A stretch of 64,000 nt of DNA from Paenibacillus protaetiae. Its GTDB lineage: Bacteria > Bacillota > Bacilli > Paenibacillales > Paenibacillaceae. The stretch is taken from contig NZ_CP035492.1 in assembly GCF_004135365.1 (NCBI RefSeq), positions 2,464,001 through 2,528,000 of the forward strand, read 5' to 3'. Under the pieces are notes generated by a model. It saw nothing but the letters and a program-made list of their open reading frames with translations. It did not search any database and was not told where the DNA came from. Both the position numbers and the translations under genes were made by a program. Shown here in pieces: positions 45,056 to 54,073 of the stretch (positions are counted from its first letter, which is position 1; each line of letters opens with the position of its first letter).

Positions 45056-45982
45056 CTACCTTTTCTGCTTCGGATCCAGTACATCCCTGAGCCCGTCGCC
45101 AAAAATATTGATGGCAATAACCGTGGCAAAAATCGAGAAGCCTGGCGGAATCCATAGCCAAGGATGGTCTTGGAAATCAATCATATTGTTCGCCGCGTCG
45201 ATCATATTGCCCCAGGTTGGCGTAGGCGCCATAACGCCGAGGCCAAAATAACTAAGCACCGATTCACTTAGGATCGCGCCGCCGATATTGAGCGTTGCGA
45301 TAACGATCAAGAGCGGCACCAGGTTCGGGAGCAAATGGTTAAACAGCTTGCGGCGGTCGCGAAGGCCAAGCACGACAGTCGCCTGCATAAATTCGCGCTC
45401 CCGCAGGCTGAGCATCTGGCCCCTCACCATCCGGGCGAGGCCCGGCCAGCCGACGATGCTGAGCATCAGCATGACGATATACATCCGGTAATCGGTCGGC
45501 ACCTTCCATTCCGACAGCAAAGCGCCGAATATAAACAGCAGCGGCAAGCTAGGAATGGTCAGAAGCAGATCGGCAATACGCATAATCACTTGATCAACAA
45601 CGCCGCGGTAATAACCCGCAATAACGCCAAGCAGCGATCCTACGAATACCGACAGCACCATCGAGGCGATCCCGACCGTCAAGCTGATCCGGCCGGCCTG
45701 CAGCACGCGGGTCATTACATCGCGCCCAAGCTGGTCCGTGCCGAGCCAATGCTTCAGGCTTGGCGGTTTATTCATATAAGCCATATTGATTTTGTTGTCC
45801 GTATAAGGCGAGAAGAACGGGCCGATAAAGCAAGCCAGAAACATAAACGCTACGACAACAAAACCAATGATGGCCAGTTTATTTTTAAGCAGCCGGCGCA
45901 AAGACTGTTTCCACAGCGACGTATGGGCAGCCTTGCGCGGCTGAACAGCGGAAGATTGGGCTTGTCCGTAACTCATTGACAT
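45056..45982 (-). CDS. oppC: Oligopeptide ABC transporter permease OppC
   Basis: This integral membrane permease has 308 residues. A long cytoplasmic N-terminus is followed by about six hydrophobic segments. The EAA loop lies around MQATVVLGLRDRRKLFNHLL. KHWLGTDQLGRDVMTRVLQAG is typical of OppC/DppC. Directly follows oppB by 12 bp. Confidence 0.9.
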   Translation of the reverse strand: MSMSYGQAQSSAVQPRKAAHTSLWKQSLRRLLKNKLAIIGFVVVAFMFLACFIGPFFSPYTDNKINMAYMNKPPSLKHWLGTDQLGRDVMTRVLQAGRISLTVGIASMVLSVFVGSLLGVIAGYYRGVVDQVIMRIADLLLTIPSLPLLFIFGALLSEWKVPTDYRMYIVMLMLSIVGWPGLARMVRGQMLSLREREFMQATVVLGLRDRRKLFNHLLPNLVPLLIVIATLNIGGAILSESVLSYFGLGVMAPTPTWGNMIDAANNMIDFQDHPWLWIPPGFSIFATVIAINIFGDGLRDVLDPKQKR

Positions 45983-45994
45983 CGTGTTAACCTC

Positions 45995-46948
45995 CTACAA
46001 TCTGACCCGCGGGTCGGCCACATGGTACAAAATGTCCGATATCAGCGTGCCGATGACGGTCAAAATGGCGATAAACAGCGTAAAGCCCATCAGCAGCGGA
46101 TAATCCCGCAAGGAGAAGGATTGCATATACAGCTGCCCGATGCCCGGCCAGTTGAATATTTTCTCAATAATAAGCGATCCGCCAAACAAAGCCGGCAGTT
46201 CAAAGCCTACCAGCGTAATCGCCGGCAGCAGCGCGTTGCGGAGCGCGTGGGTAAACAGCACTTTCCGTTCCTTCATCCCTTTGGCGCGCGCCGTACGGAT
46301 ATAATCCTGCTTAATAACGTCAATCATATTACTGCGGAAGTAACGCGTCAGCGATCCGACGCCCAGCAGCGTCATGACGATGACCGGCAGAATCATATGG
46401 TGGATCACTTCCTTATAATAAGCAATGCCGGTCGCATTGCTGCCGGTCGTCATCATGCCGCCCGGCGGCAGCCATTTCCAGTCAACAGCCAGCATTTTGA
46501 TCAGAAATAACCCGATAAAAAAGGATGGGATTGACATCGCGGCAAATACACAAATCATGACCAGCGTGTCAAACCACGAGTATTGCTTGTACGCGGCAAC
46601 AACACCGATGACAACCGCCAGCAGCCACGTCAGGAACGTGGAGACAATCGCCAGCAGGAACGAGTTCCAGATGTATTGATTAAACAGCGTAAGCACCGGC
46701 TTCTGCTGGGACAGCGAATACCCGAAGTCCCCGTGGAACGCATTGCCCATCCATGTGAAATACCGTTCAATGACCGGTTTATTTAAACCGTAAATTTCCC
46801 GCAGTTCCTCTTTGCGTTCCGGGGTCAGCTTAATATTGCCGCTGATAAAATCGCCCGGCGTCAGCGCGTACAGGCAAAAAATAAGGAAGGAAGCCGCAAA
46901 TAAAATAAGGATCATATAGACGATCCGCTTCGTAATATAAGTGCTCAT
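45995..46948 (-). CDS. oppB: Oligopeptide ABC transporter permease OppB
   Basis: Permease of 317 residues beginning with a hydrophobic segment (RIVYMILILFAASFLIFCLY), the usual OppB layout. The EAA loop is YIRTARAKGMKERKVLFTHA, followed by LRNALLPAI. It is 67 bp after oppA, with an intervening hairpin. Confidence 0.9.
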   Translation of the reverse strand: MSTYITKRIVYMILILFAASFLIFCLYALTPGDFISGNIKLTPERKEELREIYGLNKPVIERYFTWMGNAFHGDFGYSLSQQKPVLTLFNQYIWNSFLLAIVSTFLTWLLAVVIGVVAAYKQYSWFDTLVMICVFAAMSIPSFFIGLFLIKMLAVDWKWLPPGGMMTTGSNATGIAYYKEVIHHMILPVIVMTLLGVGSLTRYFRSNMIDVIKQDYIRTARAKGMKERKVLFTHALRNALLPAITLVGFELPALFGGSLIIEKIFNWPGIGQLYMQSFSLRDYPLLMGFTLFIAILTVIGTLISDILYHVADPRVRL

Positions 46949-46967
46949 AATCGACTCCTTAAACCTG

Positions 46968-47001
46968 CCATTCCCTGCCCGAAAATCGAGGCAGGGAATG
47001 G
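46968..47001 (-). promoter_or_regulatory. Intercistronic stem-loop between oppA and oppB
   Basis: A perfect 12-bp stem (46968-46979 with 46990-47001). No T-run follows in the direction of transcription, so it is more likely an mRNA-stability or partial attenuation element that lets oppA be made in excess of the membrane components. Confidence 0.65.
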
Positions 47002-47015
47002 AGTTTTTTGTATCG

Positions 47016-48740
47016 TTATTGGCTGATGTCGCTTAATGTCCAGTTCGGCAGGCTTGGCGCAAGACCGTTGAACGGGCTGACGCTCAAGTTTTGAATCCGG
47101 CCGTTGTAGGCATATACGCTTTTCTTGTAGCTTGTATAAATAATTGGAAGCTCATCGTTCAAGTATTGGAACAGCTCTTTGTACACCGCTTTGCGGGCTT
47201 CAATATCGTTTGTTGCCAAACCTTTGTCGTACAGCTCTTTGAACTTCGGATCGTTGTAGCCTTCGATCTCGCCGTCGACGAATTGGATGAGGCCGTCGGC
47301 AGGGTCTGTCAGCAGCGGTGTGGAGAACGATACCATATCGTAGTCTCCGCCTTCTACCTTCGATACAAGAGCGTTAAAGTCAGCGAATACTTCCGGTTCA
47401 AACTTGATGCCCAGCGCTTCGTAATCTTCTTTCGCAACCGCGATAAAGATGTCGGTTTCCGGCTTTTTCGAACCGAGGTAATGGATGGTCAGCTGTTTGC
47501 CGTCTTTCTCGCGGATACCGCCTGCGCCAACTTTCCAGCCAGCTTGATCCAGCAGCTCTTTCGCTTTCTCTTGGTCGAATTTATACGGGTTGATGCCCTC
47601 TTCCGTATAAGCCCACGAAATTTTCGAAGAAGGAATGTTCGCGACTTCGCCTGCGCCTTGGCTAGCATCCACATAGATGCTTTGACGGTCCAGTCCGTAC
47701 GTCAGCGCCTGGCGTACAAGCTTGTCCTGCAGAGCCGGATGTTTCAGGTTCAGCTGCAAGTAACCGTAGTTGCTTGGCGTGTAAGGCAAAATGTTTACGA
47801 AGCCAAGACCTTTCAGCTTATCAATATTTTCTTTGGTCGCACTGAACGAAGCATAGTCCACTTCGCCCGTTTCCAGGTACTGCCAAGTGTCGCCTTCCGA
47901 CGTTTTATAAATAAAATGTTCGGTTTTAGGTTTTCCTGCAAAATAATTTTCGTTCGCAACCATGCGCACTTCTTGGCCCGGAATAAATTTCTCGAGCTTG
48001 TAAGGGCCGTTGCCCAGCGGGCTGCCGCTAAGTTTCTTCATGTAATCGAGCTGGCCTTGCTTATAGTCTTTGCCATAATACGCTTTCGACAATACATCGG
48101 AACCGAGCATTGTCAATGCGCTTGCATTCGGTTGCTCCAGCGTAACGGATACCGTTTGCGGGTCGATTACTTTGATGCCCTCGATGCTCGTTGCCGTGCC
48201 TGCTTTATAAGCATCGCTGCCTTTAATATGAAGCGTGTTTACTTGGGAATCGCCGTCGTACGATTTGTCATTCAGGATTGTCCATGTAAACGCCACGTCA
48301 TCGGCTGTCAGCGGCGAACCGTCGCTAAACTTCAAATCTTTGCGCAGATGGAACGTATAAGTCAAGTTGTCGGCAGAAACATCCCATTTCTCGGCAATGC
48401 CCGGGATGGGAAGGCCTTTATCGTCAACCGTCACAAGCGGGGTATACAGCAGCGACGATACGTTGCCGTCATAGCCGCTTTGCTGGAAATACGGCGTAAA
48501 CGCGCCGCTTGGATCGGTAAGTCCTACAATAATCGTGTCCGTGCGGCTTTTGGCCGTGTCCGGAAGCTTCGACAGATCAGAAGCTGTAATGAGCTGAGCT
48601 GCGTCGCCTGCCGGAGCAGCCGATGGGCTCGTGCCTGCATTGGCGCTGCCGGCGTTGTTGTCGCTATTGTTGCCGCAGGCCGAAAGCAGTAATGTACTTG
48701 CCAGTAATGCTGTGGATAGGACTGTAATTCTTTTCTTCAT
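47016..48740 (-). CDS. oppA: Oligopeptide ABC transporter substrate-binding lipoprotein OppA
   Basis: Extracellular peptide-binding protein of the SBP_bac_5 family, 574 residues. Signal peptide with lipobox (LLLSAC). Family segments include LTYTFHLRKDLKFSDGSPLT and the C-terminal KAVYKELFQYLNDELPIIYT. ATG at 48740 with AGGAGGG upstream. First gene of the operon. The kind of peptide or nickel specificity cannot be told. Confidence 0.9.
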   Translation of the reverse strand: MKKRITVLSTALLASTLLLSACGNNSDNNAGSANAGTSPSAAPAGDAAQLITASDLSKLPDTAKSRTDTIIVGLTDPSGAFTPYFQQSGYDGNVSSLLYTPLVTVDDKGLPIPGIAEKWDVSADNLTYTFHLRKDLKFSDGSPLTADDVAFTWTILNDKSYDGDSQVNTLHIKGSDAYKAGTATSIEGIKVIDPQTVSVTLEQPNASALTMLGSDVLSKAYYGKDYKQGQLDYMKKLSGSPLGNGPYKLEKFIPGQEVRMVANENYFAGKPKTEHFIYKTSEGDTWQYLETGEVDYASFSATKENIDKLKGLGFVNILPYTPSNYGYLQLNLKHPALQDKLVRQALTYGLDRQSIYVDASQGAGEVANIPSSKISWAYTEEGINPYKFDQEKAKELLDQAGWKVGAGGIREKDGKQLTIHYLGSKKPETDIFIAVAKEDYEALGIKFEPEVFADFNALVSKVEGGDYDMVSFSTPLLTDPADGLIQFVDGEIEGYNDPKFKELYDKGLATNDIEARKAVYKELFQYLNDELPIIYTSYKKSVYAYNGRIQNLSVSPFNGLAPSLPNWTLSDISQ

Positions 48741-48831
48741 CTTAACCCTCCTAATATACATAGCATTGAAACCTGTCTTGTCGCCCAGATTAATTCCGAT
48801 AGAATTACTAAGCATTTATTTGTTGTTTTTT

Positions 48832-48860
48832 ATTATAGGCATGAATTGCGGTTCTGTAAA
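48832..48860 (-). promoter_or_regulatory. SigA-type promoter of the opp operon
   Basis: On the minus strand TTTACA (48855-48860), 17-bp spacer, TATAAT (48832-48837), 92 bp before oppA. Confidence 0.75.
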
Positions 48861-48944
48861 TAGAGAACTTAAAAATATTTCTGCATTTAAAGAATATCAA
48901 TACAGTTCGTTACAAACAACTCGCCCAGCGGCCTATTTATGCCG

Positions 48945-48994
48945 CAAAAAAAAATCGCTGCCTGCGCGTGAAAAGACACGCGCAGGCAGCGATT
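48945..48994 (-). terminator. Terminator of the ArsR-like gene
   Basis: An 18-bp perfect stem (48953-48970 with 48977-48994) with a T-run on the minus strand. Lies just before the opp promoter. Confidence 0.92.
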
Positions 48995-49015
48995 CCCGTA
49001 AGTGGCGTACCGCTG

Positions 49016-49927
49016 TTATACCTCTTGCTTAATGTAACCAATAATTTTATGATGCACCTGCTCCAAAGCGCTTGGCCTGAGGCTGTAAGCCGTCAGTGTC
49101 TCCCCTTCGAAATGCGCGGCCAGAAGACCTGCGTTGCGCAGCTTGGAAATATGATCATGCGTAATGCCTTTCGAGAGCTCCAAATGCCGTACAATTTCGA
49201 TAAACGTACGTGGTCCCTGCTGCAGGAAACGCAATATTTTCAGCCGGCTTTTCTCGGCTACGCTGCGGATCATCCGGTATTCGTGCGGATTCAGGAAATC
49301 CTCGTCCTCCACGTATACCCTTGCTGCATAATGGCATAATGTAAAGCTGCCGAAATAACTGATCACATTAATCGGCTGAAAATGATATTGCGGCATTAAT
49401 ACAACGTTGTCCAGCCCTTTAACCGGAGCGAAATAAAGCCCGTTTGTCGTCTCATCCACAAAGGATTGGATGTCGGCCGAAGGCAGAAGCCGCTGCTTAT
49501 CGCTCGCTTCTTCTTGCAGCCGCTTCATAATAATAGGATCCATATGGCGAACATACTGCTCGTTCCATAACTCAAACAATTGAATGGTGCGGTCGCGGAA
49601 ATCCGACATTTGCGCAGGAAACTGATTGCTATACAGGGATATTAGCTCATACAAATCCCCTGCCGACAGCTTCCTCAGCCAATCGGTGAAACCTGCGGCA
49701 TCATCGGCCGGGCATAAATGCACCAGCAAATACGTCAGCTTCCAGTCCCCGTCAATCGCCGTATTGTTCAGCAGCTCCACAAGTTCAGGCGTCAGCCCCC
49801 GGCGGGCTTCTGCCGGCCAGGAAGGCGACAAATCCAGCTTCTTATGGGATTGGCGGCAAAGGAAAGTATGTAAGCTGCCAATTACTTCGTATAATGGCTT
49901 AAATCTCACTTCTACGTTGTATTCCAA
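49016..49927 (-). CDS. ArsR-type winged-helix regulator with long N-terminal domain
   Basis: 303 residues. The DNA-binding winged helix is near the C-terminus (EKSRLKILRFLQQGPRTFIE, then LELSKGITHDHISKLRNAGL). The first about 200 residues form a domain I do not recognise, which may be a ligand sensor. TTG at 49927 has GAGGGGG upstream; an ATG at 50014 is possible but weaker. It is adjacent to the opp operon and may regulate it. Confidence 0.75.
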   Translation of the reverse strand: MEYNVEVRFKPLYEVIGSLHTFLCRQSHKKLDLSPSWPAEARRGLTPELVELLNNTAIDGDWKLTYLLVHLCPADDAAGFTDWLRKLSAGDLYELISLYSNQFPAQMSDFRDRTIQLFELWNEQYVRHMDPIIMKRLQEEASDKQRLLPSADIQSFVDETTNGLYFAPVKGLDNVVLMPQYHFQPINVISYFGSFTLCHYAARVYVEDEDFLNPHEYRMIRSVAEKSRLKILRFLQQGPRTFIEIVRHLELSKGITHDHISKLRNAGLLAAHFEGETLTAYSLRPSALEQVHHKIIGYIKQEV

Positions 49928-50040
49928 GACGGCGCCCCCTCTCTTGCCTAATATTATAGCGCGCAGTCTCGCGTCTGTACCACTTCTATTTTTGTTATTC
50001 GCTCTATCTTGCACGAACTTGATTTTATTTTGGCAAAAAG

Positions 50041-50874
50041 TTAGCGCTGAAACGGATTATAAAACCGGCTTCCGTCACGAAATGTAAGCCATGCCGCACC
50101 GGCGGCAAATAAAACAATAAAAGCGGTGGCCGCAATATCGCCGGCCCTAAACGGACGGGCGCTGTACCAGGTCCGCCGGCGCTTCTCGCCAAACCCGCGC
50201 AGCTCCATCGCGGCGCTGACCGATTCGATTCTGCCCATGCTTGTCAGTATAAGCGGCATCAGAATCGAAATGACGTTGCGCAGCCGTTTCAACAGCCGTT
50301 CTTTACCCGAAATGTCAATGCCGCGGGCTTGTGCGGAAAAAGAGATGTTCTGGAAATCACGCTGCACATCCGGAATATACCTCATCGCAATGGCAACGGC
50401 AAAGGCGATCCGGTAGCTGATCCCCACCCGGTTCAAAGATGCTGCAAATTCGCTTGGATGGGTGGTTAATAGAAATAGAAGCGCCATCGGAATGACAACG
50501 CCGTATTTTAAAACAATGTTCAGCTGGTAGAACAGCTGCTCCTCCGTTACGGCATACCGCCCGTATATAGGCAGCAGTTCATGCCTCGTGCCGTAAATAT
50601 GGACGCCCTCCTGCGGAGAAAACAAAAATATCGCAATATGATTCAGCAGGAAGAAAAATAATATAAGCCCTAGCACAAACGAATAATCGGCAAAACGGAC
50701 TCGCGACAAAGCTAATACAACGAGGCTGAACGCCAGCATAACGGCAAGGACCCGCGTATCGTATGTGATCATGGCTGTAACTGACCAAATAATAAAAAAA
50801 AGCAGCTTTGACGCTCCGGCCAAACGGTGAATCGGCGTATCGAGCGGCGTATAAGCCAGCATCTTGACATTCAT
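50041..50874 (-). CDS. ecfT: ECF transporter transmembrane protein EcfT
   Basis: This is the T component of an energy-coupling-factor vitamin/metabolite importer, 277 residues with several hydrophobic segments. EcfT signatures are AMRYIPDVQRDFQNISFSAQ and ARGIDISGKERLLKRLRNV (Ala-Arg-Gly coupling motif), with ESVSAAMELRGFGEKRRRTW following. Its start overlaps the dual ATPase gene. Works with the next two genes. Confidence 0.88.
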   Translation of the reverse strand: MNVKMLAYTPLDTPIHRLAGASKLLFFIIWSVTAMITYDTRVLAVMLAFSLVVLALSRVRFADYSFVLGLILFFFLLNHIAIFLFSPQEGVHIYGTRHELLPIYGRYAVTEEQLFYQLNIVLKYGVVIPMALLFLLTTHPSEFAASLNRVGISYRIAFAVAIAMRYIPDVQRDFQNISFSAQARGIDISGKERLLKRLRNVISILMPLILTSMGRIESVSAAMELRGFGEKRRRTWYSARPFRAGDIAATAFIVLFAAGAAWLTFRDGSRFYNPFQR

Positions 50875-52571
50875 TGCGTCCGGCACCTCCTGTCAAATGC
50901 AATAAACCGCCTTACAAATTCCTGCGGCTCTTCGATGCCGGCCCGCTCCGCCAGCCGATAAACGGATGTTTTTTTCAAATTGGCGGAATTGGCGATAAAC
51001 GGATCGGCCAAACTATCGCCCGGCGGGCCGTCTGCAAGTTTCTGCCCTTCCGACAGCACAACGGAGCGTGTGGCATATTCCAGCATCAGATGCATGTCGT
51101 GTGTAATGATGATGATGGTCGTTCCCTGCCGGTTCAGCTCCAGCAGAAACTCCATCATCGCGTTATAATGGCGGAAATCCTGGCCGGCCGTCGGCTCATC
51201 CAAAATGATGATTTCTGGGCCAAGCACCAGAATCGAGGCGATAGTCGCCCGTTTCTTTTGCCCGAAGCTGAGCGCCGATACCGGCCAGTTCCGCATTTCA
51301 TATAAGCCGCATATTTTCAGCGCCTCATGCACCCGCTCCGCCATGCGTCCCTCCGGCTCTCCTTGCACTTTCAAACCAAGAGCAACCTCATCGTACAACA
51401 TCGTTTTGGACAACATATGATTCGGATTTTGCATTACAAAGCCGATATGGCGGGAGCGCTCCTTGATCGTCATCGCGGACATATCGCGCCCATGCAGCAT
51501 GATGCGCCCCGCTAACGGCTGGTGAAAGCCGCAAATAAGCTTGGAGACGGTGGACTTGCCTGCGCCGTTCCGGCCGGCGATGCACAGCATTTCGCCTTGG
51601 CGGACGGCGAGCGACAGCGGCTGCAGCGCAAGCTTGCCCCGTTCATAGCCAAAGCTGACGTCCTGCAGCTCCAGTATCGGCGCAGCCGGCTCCGGCGGCT
51701 GCGGAGCGCTGTGCCGCTCATGCCAGGCGCGCAGCTGATCTGCGCAGCTTTCGAGCCGGATGCTGTCCGGATGCTCCGGGCGCATATCGGGCGTAATGCT
51801 GCAGCCGGCGTATTTCAGCGCCGTAATATACAGCGGCTCACGGATGCCCGTCTCGCGCAGCAGCTCCGAGCTTAGCAGCTCCGCTGCCGGCAAATCGGCT
51901 GCAATACGCCCTTCTTGCATGACGATAATGCGGTCTACGTGGCGATGAAGCACTTCTTCCAGCCGGTGCTCAATGATGATAACCGTCTTCCCGGTTTCCC
52001 GGCCGATCCGGTCAATCAGCTCTACCGCTTTTTGCCCGGTCAGCGGGTCCAGATTCGCCAGCGGTTCGTCAAACAGCAAAATGGGCACAGGACTGACCAT
52101 AACGCCGGCAAGCGCCGTCCGCTGCTTCTGGCCGCCGGAAAGCATATGGGGCGATGCATGCAGATGCGGCTCCATGTCCACCATACGCGCCGCTTCGGCT
52201 ACACGCCTCTTCATCTCCGGCTGCGGAACGCCTTCATTCTCCAGCTTAAAGGCGATATCCTCGGCCACCGTCAGCCCTACAAATTGCCCGTCCGGGTCCT
52301 GAAGCACGGTGCCGACCAGCCGGGACAGCTCGAAGATGCTCGTTTCCTTCAGCTCCTTGCCCATCAAGGCTAACGAGCCTTCCAGCTTCCCGGGATAATA
52401 AAAAGGAATCAATCCGTTCAGGCAGTGGGCCAGCGTGCTTTTGCCCGAGCCGGACGGGCCGAGAATGAGCACTTTCTCCCCTTCTTGAATCGTCAGGTCA
52501 ATGTGATGAAGCGTCGGTTCCGCTTGTGCACGGTATTGGAAGGAAAAGTTACGGAACTGTATCATTTTCAT
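50871..52571 (-). CDS. ECF transporter dual ATP-binding protein (fused A1-A2)
   Basis: Two complete ABC ATPase domains in one 566-residue chain. First: Walker A GPSGSGKST, LSGGQKQRTA, LLFDEPLANLD. Second: GRNGAGKST, LSFGQKKRATIASIL, IILDEPTAGQD. Such fused ATPases replace the EcfA1/EcfA2 pair, as in the YkoD family. The linker is around residues 270-300. Overlaps ecfT by 4 bp (ATGA). Confidence 0.88.
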   Translation of the reverse strand: MKMIQFRNFSFQYRAQAEPTLHHIDLTIQEGEKVLILGPSGSGKSTLAHCLNGLIPFYYPGKLEGSLALMGKELKETSIFELSRLVGTVLQDPDGQFVGLTVAEDIAFKLENEGVPQPEMKRRVAEAARMVDMEPHLHASPHMLSGGQKQRTALAGVMVSPVPILLFDEPLANLDPLTGQKAVELIDRIGRETGKTVIIIEHRLEEVLHRHVDRIIVMQEGRIAADLPAAELLSSELLRETGIREPLYITALKYAGCSITPDMRPEHPDSIRLESCADQLRAWHERHSAPQPPEPAAPILELQDVSFGYERGKLALQPLSLAVRQGEMLCIAGRNGAGKSTVSKLICGFHQPLAGRIMLHGRDMSAMTIKERSRHIGFVMQNPNHMLSKTMLYDEVALGLKVQGEPEGRMAERVHEALKICGLYEMRNWPVSALSFGQKKRATIASILVLGPEIIILDEPTAGQDFRHYNAMMEFLLELNRQGTTIIIITHDMHLMLEYATRSVVLSEGQKLADGPPGDSLADPFIANSANLKKTSVYRLAERAGIEEPQEFVRRFIAFDRRCRTQ

Positions 52572-52612
52572 TGGCGTTCTTCCTTTATAAAAGGTTCAGA
52601 AAACAGCAAAGC

Positions 52613-52627
52613 CGGTGGCGGCCACCG
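52613..52627 (-). promoter_or_regulatory. Small intercistronic hairpin between S component and ATPase
   Basis: A CGGTGG/CCACCG stem with a 3-base loop. May set relative expression of S component and ATPase. No T-run. Confidence 0.4.
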
Positions 52628-52714
52628 ACTTGAAGTACTTATTTTCTATTGCGTGCAGGCAGCTTCTATGCCAACCAGCCTGCAGCGGTCTCTCGAATGA
52701 TAAGGCAATGCTTG

Positions 52715-53269
52715 CTAGACTTCTTTCGTCAAGCTGCCTTGTTTGGCTTTTGTTCGGGCATAAGCGCCGGCAAGCAGCGTGCCTAATACCGCTACCGTCA
52801 CAATGTTGGCCGCGCCTGCCACAAGGCCTTGCGTATAGACTTTGTTTACCGGCTCGGCATAGATCCAAATATCAAGCGTTGGGGCAATCACAAACCAGGC
52901 TGCCGCATTGGCAATAACTTGCACGGCGTTGAACCGGATGATTTCCTTGTTGCCGAACTGCCCGTCCCCGATACGAATGCCTCTCGTCAGCAACCCGATC
53001 AGCAAACCAACCACTCCCGATGCAATTACCCAGCTGAACCATGGCGATCCATAGAAAATGGCATCCTTCAGCGTATGCCCGATTAACCCGATAAGCAGGC
53101 CGGCATACGGCCCGTACAACAATGCGAATATGGCCAGAAGCGCGTAGGTCGTCTCGATGTTTGTATCCGGCACGCCGGACGGAATGGAGCCGAACCGGCC
53201 AAGAATAACAAACAAAGCCGAGCCAATGCCAATCGCCACTACTTTATGAATCGATAATGATTTCCCCAC
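52715..53269 (-). CDS. ECF transporter S component, UPF0397-like
   Basis: This 184-residue membrane protein has about five or six hydrophobic segments. It resembles the UPF0397 group of ECF substrate-binding subunits: [20 protein letters not shown] at the start and [20 protein letters not shown] after it. It should determine the substrate, which is unknown. First gene of the S-A-T operon, behind a clear promoter. Confidence 0.83.
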   Translation of the reverse strand: MGKSLSIHKVVAIGIGSALFVILGRFGSIPSGVPDTNIETTYALLAIFALLYGPYAGLLIGLIGHTLKDAIFYGSPWFSWVIASGVVGLLIGLLTRGIRIGDGQFGNKEIIRFNAVQVIANAAAWFVIAPTLDIWIYAEPVNKVYTQGLVAGAANIVTVAVLGTLLAGAYARTKAKQGSLTKEV

Positions 53270-53302
53270 TCCGATCCCCCAATGAACTTTTTTAATAAAT
53301 AG

Positions 53303-53331
53303 ATTATATGTCGGAATACTTGGTTTTACAA
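53303..53331 (-). promoter_or_regulatory. SigA-type promoter of the ECF operon
   Basis: On the minus strand TTGTAA (53326-53331), 17-bp spacer, TATAAT (53303-53308). Confidence 0.75.
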
Positions 53332-53427
53332 TCCATTTTTACAAATGGAGGAAAAAAGAGGATCTTCCCCGCCTTGTGCAGAATTTCCATATTTAGAAGC
53401 AGCCATAATGGAAGGGGATTGGCAAAT

Positions 53428-53970
53428 ATGCAGGCACTGCTAGTGATTGATGTACAGAACGGAATCGTAGAAGCAGGAGATTTTCGCGAAGAGTTAAGCC
53501 GGATCGAACAGTGCATCCAGAACTTTCAAGCGTCGGGAAACCCGGTGTTGTTTATCCGCCATATGGAGGATGACGAAGACTCCCCGCTGTACCGGCATTG
53601 TTCCGGTTCGGAGCTTCATTCTTCCGTCAGCGGCTATGCGGAACATATAATTGTCAAACAAACGCCGGATTCCTTCCACAACACTTCGCTGGCGGAGACG
53701 CTTCAGCAGCTTGGTGCGGACCACCTGTTCATCACGGGGTTCGAAACGGAATTTTGCTGCATGTTTACAGCCATTGCCGCATTTGACCGCGGGTACAAGG
53801 TCACATTTATCTCCGATGCAACAGACTCCTGCAACACAGCCGAAACGTACGGCATGGAAGGGCTGAACATCCGCGGATTTGTCAGCAAGGTGTTGGGCTG
53901 GTCGGGTACGGTTGAAGTCGTTTCTTTTGAACAATATACGGCCAAATACGGAAGCGTCAGCGCCGTTTAA
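53428..53970 (+). CDS. Isochorismatase-like cysteine hydrolase
   Basis: This 180-residue enzyme of the isochorismatase/nicotinamidase superfamily shows the Asp-Lys-Cys triad: Asp8 in LVIDVQNG, Lys in IIVKQTPDSF, and Cys in GFETEFCCMFT. A cis-peptide is expected in this fold. Substrate unknown (amide or vinyl ether). ATG at 53428 with AAGGGG upstream. Monocistronic. Confidence 0.85.
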   Translation: MQALLVIDVQNGIVEAGDFREELSRIEQCIQNFQASGNPVLFIRHMEDDEDSPLYRHCSGSELHSSVSGYAEHIIVKQTPDSFHNTSLAETLQQLGADHLFITGFETEFCCMFTAIAAFDRGYKVTFISDATDSCNTAETYGMEGLNIRGFVSKVLGWSGTVEVVSFEQYTAKYGSVSAV

Positions 53971-53977
53971 GCCGGGA

Positions 53978-54016
53978 AGCCCGTGCTTGCCGCCATCCAC
54001 GCCGCAAGCACGGGCT
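53978..54016 (+). terminator. Hairpin after the isochorismatase-like gene
   Basis: AGCCCGTGCTTGC pairs perfectly with GCAAGCACGGGCT. Confidence 0.75.
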
Positions 54017-54028
54017 GTTCAGCAATCA

Positions 54029-54068
54029 AAAAAGCATTGCCTTCCGCTAAGGGACGGCAATGCTTTTT
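54029..54068. terminator. Bidirectional terminator before GH30
   Basis: AAAAAGCATTGCC/GGCAATGCTTTTT with T-runs on both sides, between convergent genes. Confidence 0.9.
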
Positions 54069-54073
54069 GATTT

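Noticed and set aside
47091-48692. A 533-codon open frame on the plus strand opposite oppA
   Set aside because: No ribosome site and no protein-like features; antisense shadow of OppA.
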